Assembly (NCBI GenBank): GCA_021773115.1
Contig: JAJFKS010000025.1
Location: 248,001-312,000 of the forward strand
DNA length: 64,000 bases
From: Woeseiaceae bacterium
GTDB lineage: Bacteria > Pseudomonadota > Gammaproteobacteria > Steroidobacterales > Woeseiaceae
Direction of reading: 5' to 3'
A program made the translations under genes and the position numbers. How positions within the stretch are numbered: position 1 is the first letter of the stretch; every line of letters starts with the position of its first letter. Below are positions 43,386-52,804 of the stretch, in pieces. The notes under the pieces were generated by a model. The model saw only the letters and a program-made list of their open reading frames with translations, made no database searches and was not told the origin of the DNA.

Positions 43386-44045
43386 CTACTTTATTCGTGG
43401 GGCGTCAGTTGGCGTTGTCCTCAGCTCTCGGAAAGAAAAACAAAGTGTATATCTAGTACCCGACAGAACTTGGCTTACTGCATGATAGGAGGTCGGGGAT
43501 ATCTCGAAACCGATTCCAGCACAGTGCTCCGGATTATAGTATCGATGACGATTGGTTACTTCTGTCGGAAACTCCTCGTCGAACAGCATAAGCAGACCAC
43601 CACATTCAATCGTCCACCCCCTGTTGATTTGAATCAATAGTCGATGAGACTGGCCGTACTCTCCATAGTCTGTGTGCAATTTTATCTTCTGGCCTGTGAC
43701 CATTTTTTGAGCGGTAACATCCACCCAACTGTCCAATCCGCAATTGAAAGCCGATCCGAAGTAGGACCGCAGCCATTCATGAAATCTCATTTCAGTAAGA
43801 AAGCTCAATGAAGCAGGTAGGTCAAAGTGGCGCAGATCCAAATCGTACGTCTCGTAGAAGTCATTTATAGAGCGAAACCCCCATTTCGCGTCTTTCTCGA
43901 GCCAATCTAGCAGACGCCTTCCCTCGGCAGAAGGCAGAAAACCGGGCACCACAAAATGCGGATATGGGCACTGGCTGAGCGGTGGCTTTTCTGTGCCAAC
44001 TTGCCACCACTCCGCATCGTATTTCGCGGTCTTAGTATCTGCCAC
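43386..44045 (-). CDS. 2-oxoglutarate/Fe(II)-dependent oxygenase (prolyl-4-hydroxylase-like)
   Basis: A 219-residue oxygenase of the double-stranded beta-helix fold. Iron ligands and 2-oxoglutarate anchor are visible as HTD (His124, Asp126 in KLHTDYGEYG), His188 in SYHAVSQV and Arg198 in SGTRYTLCFSFR. PYPHFVVPGFLP at the N-terminus is typical of prolyl-4-hydroxylase-type oxygenases in peptide pathways. GTG 44045 is chosen since GGGA lies 7 bp upstream; a longer frame from 44090 would overlap the preceding gene by 43 bp. As last gene of the operon it likely hydroxylates the modified peptide. Confidence 0.8.
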   Translation of the reverse strand: MADTKTAKYDAEWWQVGTEKPPLSQCPYPHFVVPGFLPSAEGRRLLDWLEKDAKWGFRSINDFYETYDLDLRHFDLPASLSFLTEMRFHEWLRSYFGSAFNCGLDSWVDVTAQKMVTGQKIKLHTDYGEYGQSHRLLIQINRGWTIECGGLLMLFDEEFPTEVTNRHRYYNPEHCAGIGFEISPTSYHAVSQVLSGTRYTLCFSFRELRTTPTDAPRIK

Positions 44046-44047
44046 TA

Positions 44048-45328
44048 TTAAGTCCCGATTTGCACCTTTTGTGCGTTGGTAGTTGCCCACAATTGTCTGT
44101 GCCCCAAAACCTCCGGAGGCACCTTGCTTTCTATTACTTTAAATACCCGTCCGAAACTTGAATTGCGAGCTTCTAAATTTCGCAATAATTTCTGTCCTTG
44201 CTGAGTTAATTCACCTCGGGGTACTTGTGAGAACCCGACGACCAATCGATGGTATAGGATCGGTGCTCGTTTTCTAATGTAGTCACGCTCGCACTCCAAA
44301 ATATCAACCGCCGCACAATGCACATAAAAACGGGCCACTGCCGTAAAAACATATAGCGCATGCATCAGACCAATCAAGGGCCTTGGATCATCTCTCCATG
44401 GAGAGTAGTAACGCTGATCATTTTCATGAACGATGACTTCCGTGTCTAGATATCGATTCAGACAGTCGTGCGACTGTTCGTGAATAATCGCTTCAGCCAT
44501 GCGCATTCGATCGATAGCATCAGAGAGGAAAACTACACCCTTGAGCTGTGGCGACGTAAATGACCGGTGCGTTTTCGGATCATCGGTTCGAATTCTTACG
44601 TACCACTTAATGTCGTTGCGTATGTGCTTCGCCATTTGTCTATCTGCTTCATTGATCAGATCGAGCGCGTCAATGATCGCCACCTCGAATTTCTCTACTT
44701 CTCGGCTAGAGCTCTCACAGATGTCGACGTAGTATGCGTCCTCGAAAAGAATGGGGTTTGCGGCCCCAACTATTCTAAGCTCGCCGTGTTGTTCATGATT
44801 AATTTTCGACAATCGACGATCTGGAGAGTCGCCGGACAACACTTGAGCGAAGTTTGTATCTGTATTTTTTATGACTAGAGAGTTCTCGACATTTCGAATT
44901 GTGTACTCACCAATATCAAGACAGACGAAATGTCCCAGGTTAGGGAAAGGCACTTTCAACTTGCGGTTTAAGTGAATCGAGAACTCATATCCAGATGGCA
45001 GCTGCAATACAAAAGAGTCGATAAACAGCGCTGCTAAAACTACTGCCTCTTCATTGGCAAGCAACCCTTTAGAATCCGACCCCCACTCTTTTTGAATTAA
45101 ATCTGCATGACATCCAAACATTCTAAAGACGTTCAGCCAAAAAAACGGTGTTGCTCGCTCGGCGACGTCGGATGCAAGCGCATTATGCGCAAGGAGTGCT
45201 TTCAGGCGACTGACTGCAATTGAATCGTCTTCTCCGAGGCAAAGGACCAACCTACGAAAGAGCAAAGCATGATAAATGCGCGATGTATCGCGATAATCTG
45301 ACGACAAGATTGCGTTCTCATCATGCAT
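44048..45328 (-). CDS. HExxH-motif peptide modification protein
   Basis: A 426-residue protein with a zinc-metalloprotease-like HExxH motif at His283-Glu-Gln-Ser-His287 (AEAIIHEQSHDCLNRYL), followed by the acidic segment EVIVHENDQRYYSPWRDDPRPLIGL, in which WRDDPRP is, to my memory, characteristic of the mod_HExxH family (TIGR04267) that accompanies FxsB-type radical SAM maturases. The N-terminal 200 residues resemble the N-terminal scaffold of that family. Members are proposed to modify or cleave a ribosomal peptide. It overlaps the radical SAM gene by 8 bp, so the two are translationally coupled. Confidence 0.8.
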   Translation of the reverse strand: MHDENAILSSDYRDTSRIYHALLFRRLVLCLGEDDSIAVSRLKALLAHNALASDVAERATPFFWLNVFRMFGCHADLIQKEWGSDSKGLLANEEAVVLAALFIDSFVLQLPSGYEFSIHLNRKLKVPFPNLGHFVCLDIGEYTIRNVENSLVIKNTDTNFAQVLSGDSPDRRLSKINHEQHGELRIVGAANPILFEDAYYVDICESSSREVEKFEVAIIDALDLINEADRQMAKHIRNDIKWYVRIRTDDPKTHRSFTSPQLKGVVFLSDAIDRMRMAEAIIHEQSHDCLNRYLDTEVIVHENDQRYYSPWRDDPRPLIGLMHALYVFTAVARFYVHCAAVDILECERDYIRKRAPILYHRLVVGFSQVPRGELTQQGQKLLRNLEARNSSFGRVFKVIESKVPPEVLGHRQLWATTNAQKVQIGT

Positions 45329-46481
45329 TCGCGTACATCGGCAATTGCCGATCGAGAGTATTTAAAACGGATTTGTGCACATGAGATATGAGCAACTGCA
45401 TGTCGGCGCAGTATATTGTCGGATTCAAGAACCCATTCTCTTTCGAGTATCGATTCGGCAAGTATCCTGCGCCACAGATATTTACTATGGAACATTGTTT
45501 GCATGTTTCGCACAGGGATTCGGCACCAACCTGCCTGCTGCGGACTGCCAAACATGCCGCTACCTCATCAAAGCTATTCCTAGAAACGTCGTACCCAAGG
45601 TAGGCGGCCCCGTCATAGGTTCCTTTTAACGAATCCACCGCCTCTATCGACCCGTCCGTTTCTACAACTATCAAGTCGACGACTCCGAGACCTATCGATT
45701 CAACCAATGGCGATCCGCCAAAAAGTTGCCTAATAATACTGTCGAATTCGCGAATCCGAAGTTGCGGCATATTGAGGAACCAATAGTCAAAAGCTCGAAT
45801 TAGCCATTTCGCATAAACCGTACTGTCTATGCTGTCTGTTTTTCCGGGAGGGGGCCTATCGTAGGTATCGTAGGGCAGTAAGAAGTCAATTTTCGGTGGG
45901 CCGAATTTTGCCAAGTACTCGATTATTGGAATCGGATCGCAATTGACATTCACAACGCTCAGGAAACCGCTTATTACACTCTTATACGGCGAATTTAGGA
46001 TCTCAAAGAGGCGCTGCTCTAGTAGTTTACCTGTGGGCCGACCTCTTCGGTCGACTCGAGCAACGTCATTTACCTCAGGAGGCCCATCAATGCTTATTCC
46101 AATACTGACGTCATTCTCGCTCAAATACTTTGCGATTTCGAGCGTCAATAGTAAGCCATTGGATTGCATTCCAAATTTGATCTCGATACCAGAACTCTCG
46201 AATACGTCCTTTATCGCTCCCAACACTACGTCCAAATGACGAACCCCTCCCAGCAGTGGTTCGCCTCCGTGAAATACTATGGTTGCGTAAGGTTTATTGT
46301 TTGAAACGCAGTGCTCGCGGATGCGTTCGGCTGTCTTTCGTGCAGTCGCAGCACTCATCAGTGGAGGCTGCTTCCTCCAAGACTGATCTTCTAGGTTATA
46401 GACGAAGCAGTATGTGCAGTTCAAATTGCATCTGCTCGCCGTTTTTAGGATAAACGTGTGAAAAGGAACTTTCGTTGCCAC
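45321..46481 (-). CDS. Radical SAM/SPASM peptide maturase (FxsB-like)
   Basis: A 386-residue enzyme with the radical SAM cluster motif CNLNCTYC (Cys18, Cys22, Cys25), VFHGGEPLL as the SAM-contact motif, GISIDGPPEVND, and a C-terminal SPASM domain with CETCKQCSIVNICGAG and a final cysteine at IYCAD for auxiliary [4Fe-4S] clusters. Layout fits FxsB-like and other cyclophane-forming maturases, which join an aromatic side chain to a carbon of a nearby residue. The partner gene carrying HExxH and the small gene upstream support a peptide substrate. No separate RRE gene is visible. Confidence 0.88.
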   Translation of the reverse strand: MATKVPFHTFILKTASRCNLNCTYCFVYNLEDQSWRKQPPLMSAATARKTAERIREHCVSNNKPYATIVFHGGEPLLGGVRHLDVVLGAIKDVFESSGIEIKFGMQSNGLLLTLEIAKYLSENDVSIGISIDGPPEVNDVARVDRRGRPTGKLLEQRLFEILNSPYKSVISGFLSVVNVNCDPIPIIEYLAKFGPPKIDFLLPYDTYDRPPPGKTDSIDSTVYAKWLIRAFDYWFLNMPQLRIREFDSIIRQLFGGSPLVESIGLGVVDLIVVETDGSIEAVDSLKGTYDGAAYLGYDVSRNSFDEVAACLAVRSRQVGAESLCETCKQCSIVNICGAGYLPNRYSKENGFLNPTIYCADMQLLISHVHKSVLNTLDRQLPMYANA

Positions 46482-46575
46482 AGCAGAATTCCTTTTTTGT
46501 TTACTCAGCCGACCGCCTCCGCGAAAATCGCGGTTTCTTGAACATCGATATTGTGACGACTATTTGTGAGTGTCG

Positions 46576-46818
46576 CTATGCTTCGTGAGTATTGCTATGC
46601 GAGCCGTGATCTTTATGAAACTGTGGAAGTTGGTCTTTTCTAAGTACCGACTTCAAAGCTTCTTTGACCGCGTCATTTTCCATCTGATCCACATCGGATA
46701 GTTGTATACCTTCAAGTGAAATCTCGTGGATCTTATCGGATGACGCTTTTCTCTTATGATCTTCGGATTCTCGTCGCCCATGTTCCTCCGGGGCCTTTCT
46801 CAATCCTTTTGCAGTCAT
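46576..46818 (-). CDS. Putative RiPP precursor peptide
   Basis: An 80-residue protein placed just before the radical SAM gene. The N-terminal leader is highly charged (HGRRESEDHKRKASSDK) with a possible recognition helix at ISLEGIQLSDVDQMENDAVKEA; the C-terminal 17 residues, LPQFHKDHGSHSNTHEA, form a His-rich tail with one Phe and four His that looks like a core. ATG 46818 follows GGGAG at 7-bp spacing. No homolog is recognised. Small size, position and leader-core architecture are the evidence; the product is unknown. Confidence 0.7.
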   Translation of the reverse strand: MTAKGLRKAPEEHGRRESEDHKRKASSDKIHEISLEGIQLSDVDQMENDAVKEALKSVLRKDQLPQFHKDHGSHSNTHEA

Positions 46819-46890
46819 TTTCTCGCTCCCAATTTGGATAGGTTTTCCCACATACAGTTTAGACAAACACTTGTCCGAGTTCCAGTCGCA

Positions 46891-47829
46891 TCAACACCCG
46901 GTGAGCACATATTGGCCAGATTGGTGTGAGACAAGGCCGCCATCTGCGAGAATACCGCGATCCAGCAGATCAACAATAATATTCTGAAGCCTTCTCCGAG
47001 GCACTTCGTGCGTTATCGCGAATGCGCTATTGTCGATGCATAGGATGCCGGTCTCGCCCAAACATCTTGACGCACGCTGCAACATTTCGCTGATTTCTTT
47101 AGAACTAGTAATAGTCTGCCCAAGCACACCATTGATAACCAGACAATCTATATCCGCACAATAAGCGTTGTCCAGCATCATGTCGCCAGTCTCTAGGGCG
47201 GCCAATCGCCTCCATACTGGTTTCAGCTTACAAACTTCATTCGTCACCTCCTCGAAATATATCTGCCGTGTGTCATGCAACTCGCTCGGAATCGACAATG
47301 CCTTCACCCACTGCATTTCATGAAAGTTCGGCTTTACAATGTCTCTACCAACGATGGCGATATCGACATCGCGACACAACGCATCTAAAAAAACAGCCAG
47401 CGAATATGCATCCTCGCCATTCCATGTCGCTTGAACTTCAATTCGAGTTTGCCTGCGTTTTCGACTTTGAACGAATCGCTCTATAAAGCGAAGTTGAGAA
47501 TGATATTTGAACCACCCTGCGGCCCCCGCCCAGATTCCGAAATGTCGTAAAACAGGTAAGAATTTTGATGAGGGTTCAATATGATCAGATTCGACAATCA
47601 GCGATTGAAAAAACTCACTTGGCGCCGCCGTCCCTGCGATCTTCTCGAGCTCCACAGAAGTTATCGATGGCCATACATCCGTGTCCTGATTTACGAACGG
47701 AGACATCCGCAATCCATTGAAGACCGCGCAGCGTGGCATTGGAAGATCGCATATTGTTAGTAGGCTTCGGAAGTAGATCTCAATCAGCTCATGATCATCC
47801 CAGCCAAGGCCTGAATTGAATTGGTCCAT
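46891..47829 (-). CDS. CheR-like SAM-dependent methyltransferase-fold protein
   Basis: A 312-residue protein, first gene of the minus-strand operon. The segment TRIEVQATWNGEDAYSLAVF, followed by VDIAIVGRDIVKPNF, matches the SAM-binding region of CheR methyltransferases (GCSTGEEPYSLA...ATDI), although the glycine loop is altered. IDCLVINGVLGQTI and GETGILCIDNSAF fit the later strands. Chemoreceptors are not encoded nearby, so a peptide carboxyl or side-chain methylation is more likely. ATG 47829 has AAGGAG at 6-bp spacing; the ATG five codons upstream is weaker. Confidence 0.6.
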   Translation of the reverse strand: MDQFNSGLGWDDHELIEIYFRSLLTICDLPMPRCAVFNGLRMSPFVNQDTDVWPSITSVELEKIAGTAAPSEFFQSLIVESDHIEPSSKFLPVLRHFGIWAGAAGWFKYHSQLRFIERFVQSRKRRQTRIEVQATWNGEDAYSLAVFLDALCRDVDIAIVGRDIVKPNFHEMQWVKALSIPSELHDTRQIYFEEVTNEVCKLKPVWRRLAALETGDMMLDNAYCADIDCLVINGVLGQTITSSKEISEMLQRASRCLGETGILCIDNSAFAITHEVPRRRLQNIIVDLLDRGILADGGLVSHQSGQYVLTGC

Positions 47830-47892
47830 TAGAACTCCTTGCATGACAAGACCTTTCCGTCTGTCATAACTCGATGATACTTAATCACATGC

Positions 47893-47940
47893 CGAACCTA
47901 GGAAATTGTCTCTTTGCTATTTTTCCCTAAGTTAGGTTCG
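47893..47940. promoter_or_regulatory. Inverted repeat upstream of the peptide-modification operon
   Basis: CGAACCTA (47893-47900) and TAGGTTCG (47933-47940), exact complements 32 bp apart, lie about 65-110 bp before the first gene of the minus-strand operon. It could be an operator or a leader hairpin; no clear sigma-70 promoter could be fixed. Confidence 0.35.
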
Positions 47941-48460
47941 TGATTGCCCACATTACCGTAGTTGCTCGGGTCTCGCCTAGCGCGCGGAGTTTCAATTTGT
48001 TGGTGGGCGCCTCTGACGGTACTGACAAACTAATTTCCCTGCTCGAGTGATCTACTGTTAGGACGTTGTCCGTTTGGCTGCGGGACAGTTCCAGGACGCG
48101 AACGTGTGCTGTCAAAATAGTTGATCGTGTTTGGCGGACAGCCGGTGTGGCCCCTAACCGACGGTCGCTTCTTTGCAGAAACCTGCCAAGTGATTGAGGT
48201 GTGGAGCAGGATTGGGGCGATCAAGCCACCTCGAGCGGGCCGGTAAGTTCTCATCTGCGATTGCAGAACCTGTTGGGTACGGCAATACAACTGGGATGTG
48301 CGCCAAGGCTCTTTGAGTTATTGGGTTGGAGCATTCATAGCAGAGTGTCTTCATTTCTGCATCGCCTTCTATCGATTGTGCGGCGATGATAGCGTCAGCC
48401 AGTGTGATCTTGACCATCAGCGAGAAAAACTGCAGTCGACGTGTACGACCAGTAACGCCA
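47941..48460. other. Gene-poor stretch
   Basis: No gene that I can defend. A minus-strand frame (48576-48154) is open for 140 codons but shows no start signal or family feature. This probably represents decayed transposon body. Confidence 0.3.
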
Positions 48461-48728
48461 AGCGACTCAAGCGCTGGGAAAAAGAACCGCACTGGATGCG
48501 GCTGAGGCGCTGCTGAAAAAGAATCCCGATGCCATGCGACAGCGAAAACGCCTGGTCGAGCATCCCTACGGCACAATCAAACACTGGATGGGATCGACGC
48601 ACTTTTTAATGAAACGACTACCGAACGTGCAAGCCGAGATGAGTCTGCATGTGCTCAGTTACAACCTCAGGCGCGCGATCAACATTCTCGGCGTGCCGAA
48701 GATCCTGCAACAGCTGCAGGCGGCCTGA
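48442..48728 (+). pseudogene. IS1182-type transposase, C-terminal remnant with frameshift
   Basis: Residues KRWEKE in one frame (48462-48485) continue in another frame as ALLKKNPDAMRQR, VEHPYGTIKHWMGSTHFLMK and EMSLHVLSYNLRRAINILG up to the stop at 48728. The VEHPFGTIK-WMG-HFLMK...EMSLHVLAYNLKR pattern is the C-terminus of IS1182-family DDE transposases. The N-terminal three quarters, including two catalytic acids, are missing, so it is inactive. The right terminal repeat lies 166 bp downstream. Confidence 0.75.
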
Positions 48729-49089
48729 ATGACTCTCTCTTTGACGGTCGCCGAATCAGATCGTGCTGAGGCGACGATCTATTTATCCGAAATCCCGCTT
48801 GAGAATATAAGTGCCGCAACGGTGACCTCACTTGGCGACAGAAAAAACCGTGTGGTTTTTCAGGCAACACCGATTTGAGAATTAATACAGCTCTTTTCAC
48901 ACAGCCTCGGCGGAAAGCCGCCCGTCGAAATTTCCTGCGGAAAAGCAGCCGCTCAGATTGAATGCGAAGAAAGGGTCAGAACTTGCCGCCAACGGACGTC
49001 AGAACAAAATAGGAAAGTGAGATCTACGGAGGTGTCGCAACCTCAACATTGTCGTAAAGTAGTTGGGCCTTCATCGAAACAGAATCAAT
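48729..49089. other. Gene-poor stretch with transposon right end and spacer fragments
   Basis: Contains the right 18-bp inverted end (48894-48911), then GGAAAGCCGCCCGTCGAAAT, GCAGCCGCTCAGATTGAATG and GCGAAGAAAGGGTCAGAACT, words that recur in the left accessory region. No gene. Confidence 0.5.
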
Positions 49090-49413
49090 ATGCGTCTTTC
49101 GACAATAACATGGTTGCTTATCGTGGCCGGCGTCCTTTCCGGATGTACCAGGGCGAATCCCTTGATCGGCACTTGGAAACTAAAACCAGGGCAGAGCAAT
49201 GCTCAATTCATGCCTTGTACTGAGCTTAGATTCGAGAAACGACTGGAAACGTGCGGCGGCCTCGCCGAAAAGGTGACGTACGACGTTCGAGAAGGTGAAG
49301 TCATTGTGCACGGCGAGTCGGGATTATCTGCCGTTTATAAAGTGATCGACAAAAATACAATTTCTATTGAAATGCCCGGTATGGGCTCCGTTGTTTTTGG
49401 CAAATACTTGTAG
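49090..49413 (+). CDS. Small lipoprotein of unknown function
   Basis: A 107-residue predicted lipoprotein: hydrophobic leader TWLLIVAGVLSGC with lipobox cysteine near residue 19. The mature part begins NPLIGTWKLKPG, a start seen in lipocalin-like DUF proteins, and is rich in short strands (LRFEKRLE, KVTYDVREGEVIVHGESG, AVYKVIDKNTISIEM). Two cysteines (PCTEL, TCGG) may form a disulfide. A small beta-barrel sensor or inhibitor is plausible. ATG 49090 starts the signal sequence; the upstream ATG at 49063 does not. Confidence 0.62.
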   Translation: MRLSTITWLLIVAGVLSGCTRANPLIGTWKLKPGQSNAQFMPCTELRFEKRLETCGGLAEKVTYDVREGEVIVHGESGLSAVYKVIDKNTISIEMPGMGSVVFGKYL

Positions 49414-49493
49414 GTGGCAAATACTGACCCCGATTAATCTCCCACCAGGTGAGAATAAGGGTCAGGACGTTCCGCTGATAGTTCCCAGGTTGA

Positions 49494-49700
49494 ATGGGCA
49501 AGATCGGCCAATACTTTTCAGTTGAGAGCATCTGGTTGGCAACCAAAAACCTGGGTTTGACTCGCGACTATCGGGCACTAAGGACCTTGGCTTTTGATAC
49601 GGACAATGAGAGGAGAGACTTTACGTCTCATGAGGCCGCCATCACGGCCTCGTCATTTGGTTTGTTTGTGATGTGGTACATGTACAAGCGATGGGCCTAG
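49494..49700 (+). CDS. Doubtful small protein
   Basis: A 68-residue frame with a hydrophobic end (FGLFVMWYMYKRWA). Its 5' end lies in repeat-like sequence (GATCGGCCAATACTTTTCAG, related to family B) and it has no ribosome-binding site. It may be a remnant or not coding at all. Confidence 0.22.
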   Translation: MGKIGQYFSVESIWLATKNLGLTRDYRALRTLAFDTDNERRDFTSHEAAITASSFGLFVMWYMYKRWA

Positions 49701-49740
49701 ATGCTCCAATGCAGGTCACCAGGTTCATTTGGAGTATGAA

Positions 49741-50541
49741 ATGAAGAAGCTCGCAACTTTCCTAAGCATTTTTGTTGTCACGGGTTGCGCCAGTCTCGGG
49801 CATGTTCAGTTTTACGATCAAGTTTCGCCAACGAAGTACTCCCCGACAAGTGGCGTTATGGTTTTCGAATATAGCAACGTTTCAGTTGACGAGATCTACG
49901 ATCTACTCTATTCAGACTATCTCATTGTTGGAAAATCGGGGTTCAATGGGCCTTACGAAGACCCGAAGCGCGTGTCATCCTATGCAAAATCTATTGGCGC
50001 GGATGTATTCATATCTGCCGCGCAGTTCGATGAGACGCGAACATCGTTCATGAATTTATCAACGCCTACGACGTCGACAACATACGTAAGTGGAACGACA
50101 AATGGCGGGAGCTTTTCAGGTACCGCCACGACATACGGAACAACCACCACAACGGTTCCAATAGCTGTAAATCGATACGATCAGTATGGGATCTATTTAA
50201 AGAATGTAAACAATATTCAATCCGTTTGGGAAAAGACCCGGGATCAATATGAAGTTACAGAGCGACACGCGAACTCCGGGTCATGGGGTAATGAAAATTA
50301 CCGGATAGACGTCGTTCAATCCGGGGAGCAGCTAGTGGGCTTCATTTCTGAAGTTCTCAAGGGTGACAAGTCCTGGTCCGAGGGCCAACTCAAAATGTTC
50401 TTCGGCACCAATATTGGCGTAGGCATCTACATGATGGGGAGTAAAGCGCCAATACCGGCGGAGTTCGCGGTTAACAAGTTTGGGCATTTGGAAGTTACGC
50501 TACTGACCGACAATCAACAGTTTTCGTTCGCGCGGCTTTAG
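49741..50541 (+). CDS. Lipoprotein of unknown function
   Basis: A 266-residue predicted lipoprotein (LSIFVVTGC, cysteine near residue 16). After VFEYSNVSVDEIYDLLYSDYLIVGKSGF the chain has a YAKSIGADVFISAAQF strand-helix unit, then a Thr/Ser/Gly-rich stretch (TTSTTYVSGTTNGG... about residues 110-140) that probably is a flexible surface loop, and a mixed alpha-beta C-terminal domain. Related lipoproteins with such loops occur as singletons in many gammaproteobacteria. ATG 49741 was preferred (GGAG upstream) over the in-frame GTG-like start at 49729. Confidence 0.65.
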   Translation: MKKLATFLSIFVVTGCASLGHVQFYDQVSPTKYSPTSGVMVFEYSNVSVDEIYDLLYSDYLIVGKSGFNGPYEDPKRVSSYAKSIGADVFISAAQFDETRTSFMNLSTPTTSTTYVSGTTNGGSFSGTATTYGTTTTTVPIAVNRYDQYGIYLKNVNNIQSVWEKTRDQYEVTERHANSGSWGNENYRIDVVQSGEQLVGFISEVLKGDKSWSEGQLKMFFGTNIGVGIYMMGSKAPIPAEFAVNKFGHLEVTLLTDNQQFSFARL

Positions 50542-50690
50542 GTCTAGTTGGCCGAATGCTATCCCAAAGATTTCTCCAAAGCGGACATGTAAACAGCAGG
50601 GTTTTTTTGAAAAAAAGCAGAATTCCAACGTCGGTGCGAAGAATGGGTCAGAACTCGCCATTGCCTGCTAGAATCCTAGCGCATGAGTAG

Positions 50691-51761
<1,071 letters not shown>

Positions 51762-52182
51762 CGTCCGTACCAGGTTACTGATCTAAGTGATCGACAGCGG
51801 CAAGTTCTGACCCGCAGTTCGCGCTGGTCAGCGGTCAATCGGGGTCAGAAGTTCCCTCCTGACAGACGGCTGCTTATGGTGACGACTACCGTTCGGTCGC
51901 GATCAATTCCGACCCCGTGTGTACTGTCAAGTCGGAGCCAGTACAGCCAACCATTGTGTAGCCATTGTCTGCTGAGCAGTAGCGCAAACCAAGCGTAGCG
52001 TCCGTCGCGTATCAACCCGAATTGAAACGGTAACCCCCGATACCACGGTGGCTGTTTTATGACGAAATGGTCGTGTTCGATCGAAGTCGTTAACCTCGGC
52101 ACTCACCTGCGCGGTTTACAGGTAGCCGCGCACACAAACCTCACCCATCATCATTCGCATCAATACCGATGGGACAAGATCC
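51762..52182. other. Right edge of cargo, no gene
   Basis: Contains the phrases GGCAAGTTCTGACCC and GGGGTCAGAAGTTCC in inverted order (51798-51856), like junction words elsewhere in the accessory DNA. From about 52040 it probably belongs to the ICE again (leader of the RAQPRD gene). Confidence 0.4.
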
Positions 52183-52479
52183 ATGCGTACGATCATTCTT
52201 CTTCACACCCTTCTTCTTGGGTTGGCGAGCCCGCTTGTCCACGCAGATGCGGACGCTGAACGCGAGTCACTGGCTCGCATTGTTCACGAACTCGAAGTAC
52301 TGCAGCCTTTGCTCGTGGAGGCCGAAGCCGCCGCTGACCCGGATGCGCGTATCCGATTTCGATACGACTGGCTGAGAAAAGATCTTGAGCGTATCCGCCG
52401 CGGTATTCAGGAACATATTGATGCGCCCCGAGGCGAGCCGCGGTCGCTCGCACCACTGCGCGGCGACTACCGCCAATAG
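52183..52479 (+). CDS. RAQPRD-family ICE protein
   Basis: A 98-residue exported protein (signal peptide to LVHADA) of the RAQPRD family (TIGR01690). The helical middle (ESLARIVHELEVLQPLLVEAE), RFRYDWLRKDLERIRRGIQEHID and APRGEPRSLAPLRGDYR are diagnostic; the RAQPRD signature itself is degenerate here. It resumes the conjugation operon after the cargo insertion. Its role in the mating channel is unknown. Confidence 0.85.
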   Translation: MRTIILLHTLLLGLASPLVHADADAERESLARIVHELEVLQPLLVEAEAAADPDARIRFRYDWLRKDLERIRRGIQEHIDAPRGEPRSLAPLRGDYRQ

Positions 52480-52495
52480 AAAAGCGATTCAGACG

Positions 52496-52726
52496 GTGAA
52501 TCCCAACCAGCAAATCATGTTTCAGGCCGCATCGGGCGTCAGTGCCACGGTATTGCTGCTTGGCATCGCGTCAATCATTTTATTGCTGGCTTTTATCTGG
52601 GCCATTTGGGTGACGCTCGGCACCTTCCGTGCCTGGCAAGACGGCAATGCGAGCCTCTTCGACGTCGCCTGGGGCGCGATACGCGCCAGCATCATTTTGA
52701 TGGTATTGGGTTTCTATTTGCGTTGA
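52496..52726 (+). CDS. ICE membrane protein, PFL_4701 family (DUF3262)
   Basis: A 76-residue inner-membrane protein with two hydrophobic helices (VSATVLLLGIASIILLLAFIWAIW and ASIILMVLGFYLR) around the loop FRAWQDGNASLFDVAW. This matches TIGR03758/PFL_4701. Such small proteins belong to the inner-membrane part of the GI-type mating apparatus. GTG 52496 is the start that gives family length; the open frame extends farther upstream inside the RAQPRD gene. Confidence 0.82.
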   Translation: MNPNQQIMFQAASGVSATVLLLGIASIILLLAFIWAIWVTLGTFRAWQDGNASLFDVAWGAIRASIILMVLGFYLR

Positions 52727-52804
52727 GCGAATTGTATTTCCAATTCGGGTCTATCCCGAAAAATTTTCGATGCGGGTCAGCTCGCACAGCCTGGAGTAAC
52801 AACG

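Larger units (their letters stand above)
43124..48911. mobile_element. Putative transposon carrying the peptide-modification operon
   Basis: GCCGAGGCTGTGTGAAAA at 43124-43141 is repeated as an exact reverse complement at 48894-48911, facing outward-in like terminal inverted repeats. Ends of the type GGCTGTGTGAAAAC are known from IS1182-family elements, and a frameshifted IS1182-type transposase tail lies just inside the right end. The 5.8-kb segment between contains the whole five-gene operon. Direct target repeats are unclear: flanks read GGCC on the left and GGCG on the right if the ends start at GAGGCTG. Confidence 0.6.

Noticed and set aside
48154-48576. 140-codon minus-strand frame near the transposase remnant
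   Set aside because: It overlaps the opposite-strand transposase tail and shows no family feature or ribosome-binding site.
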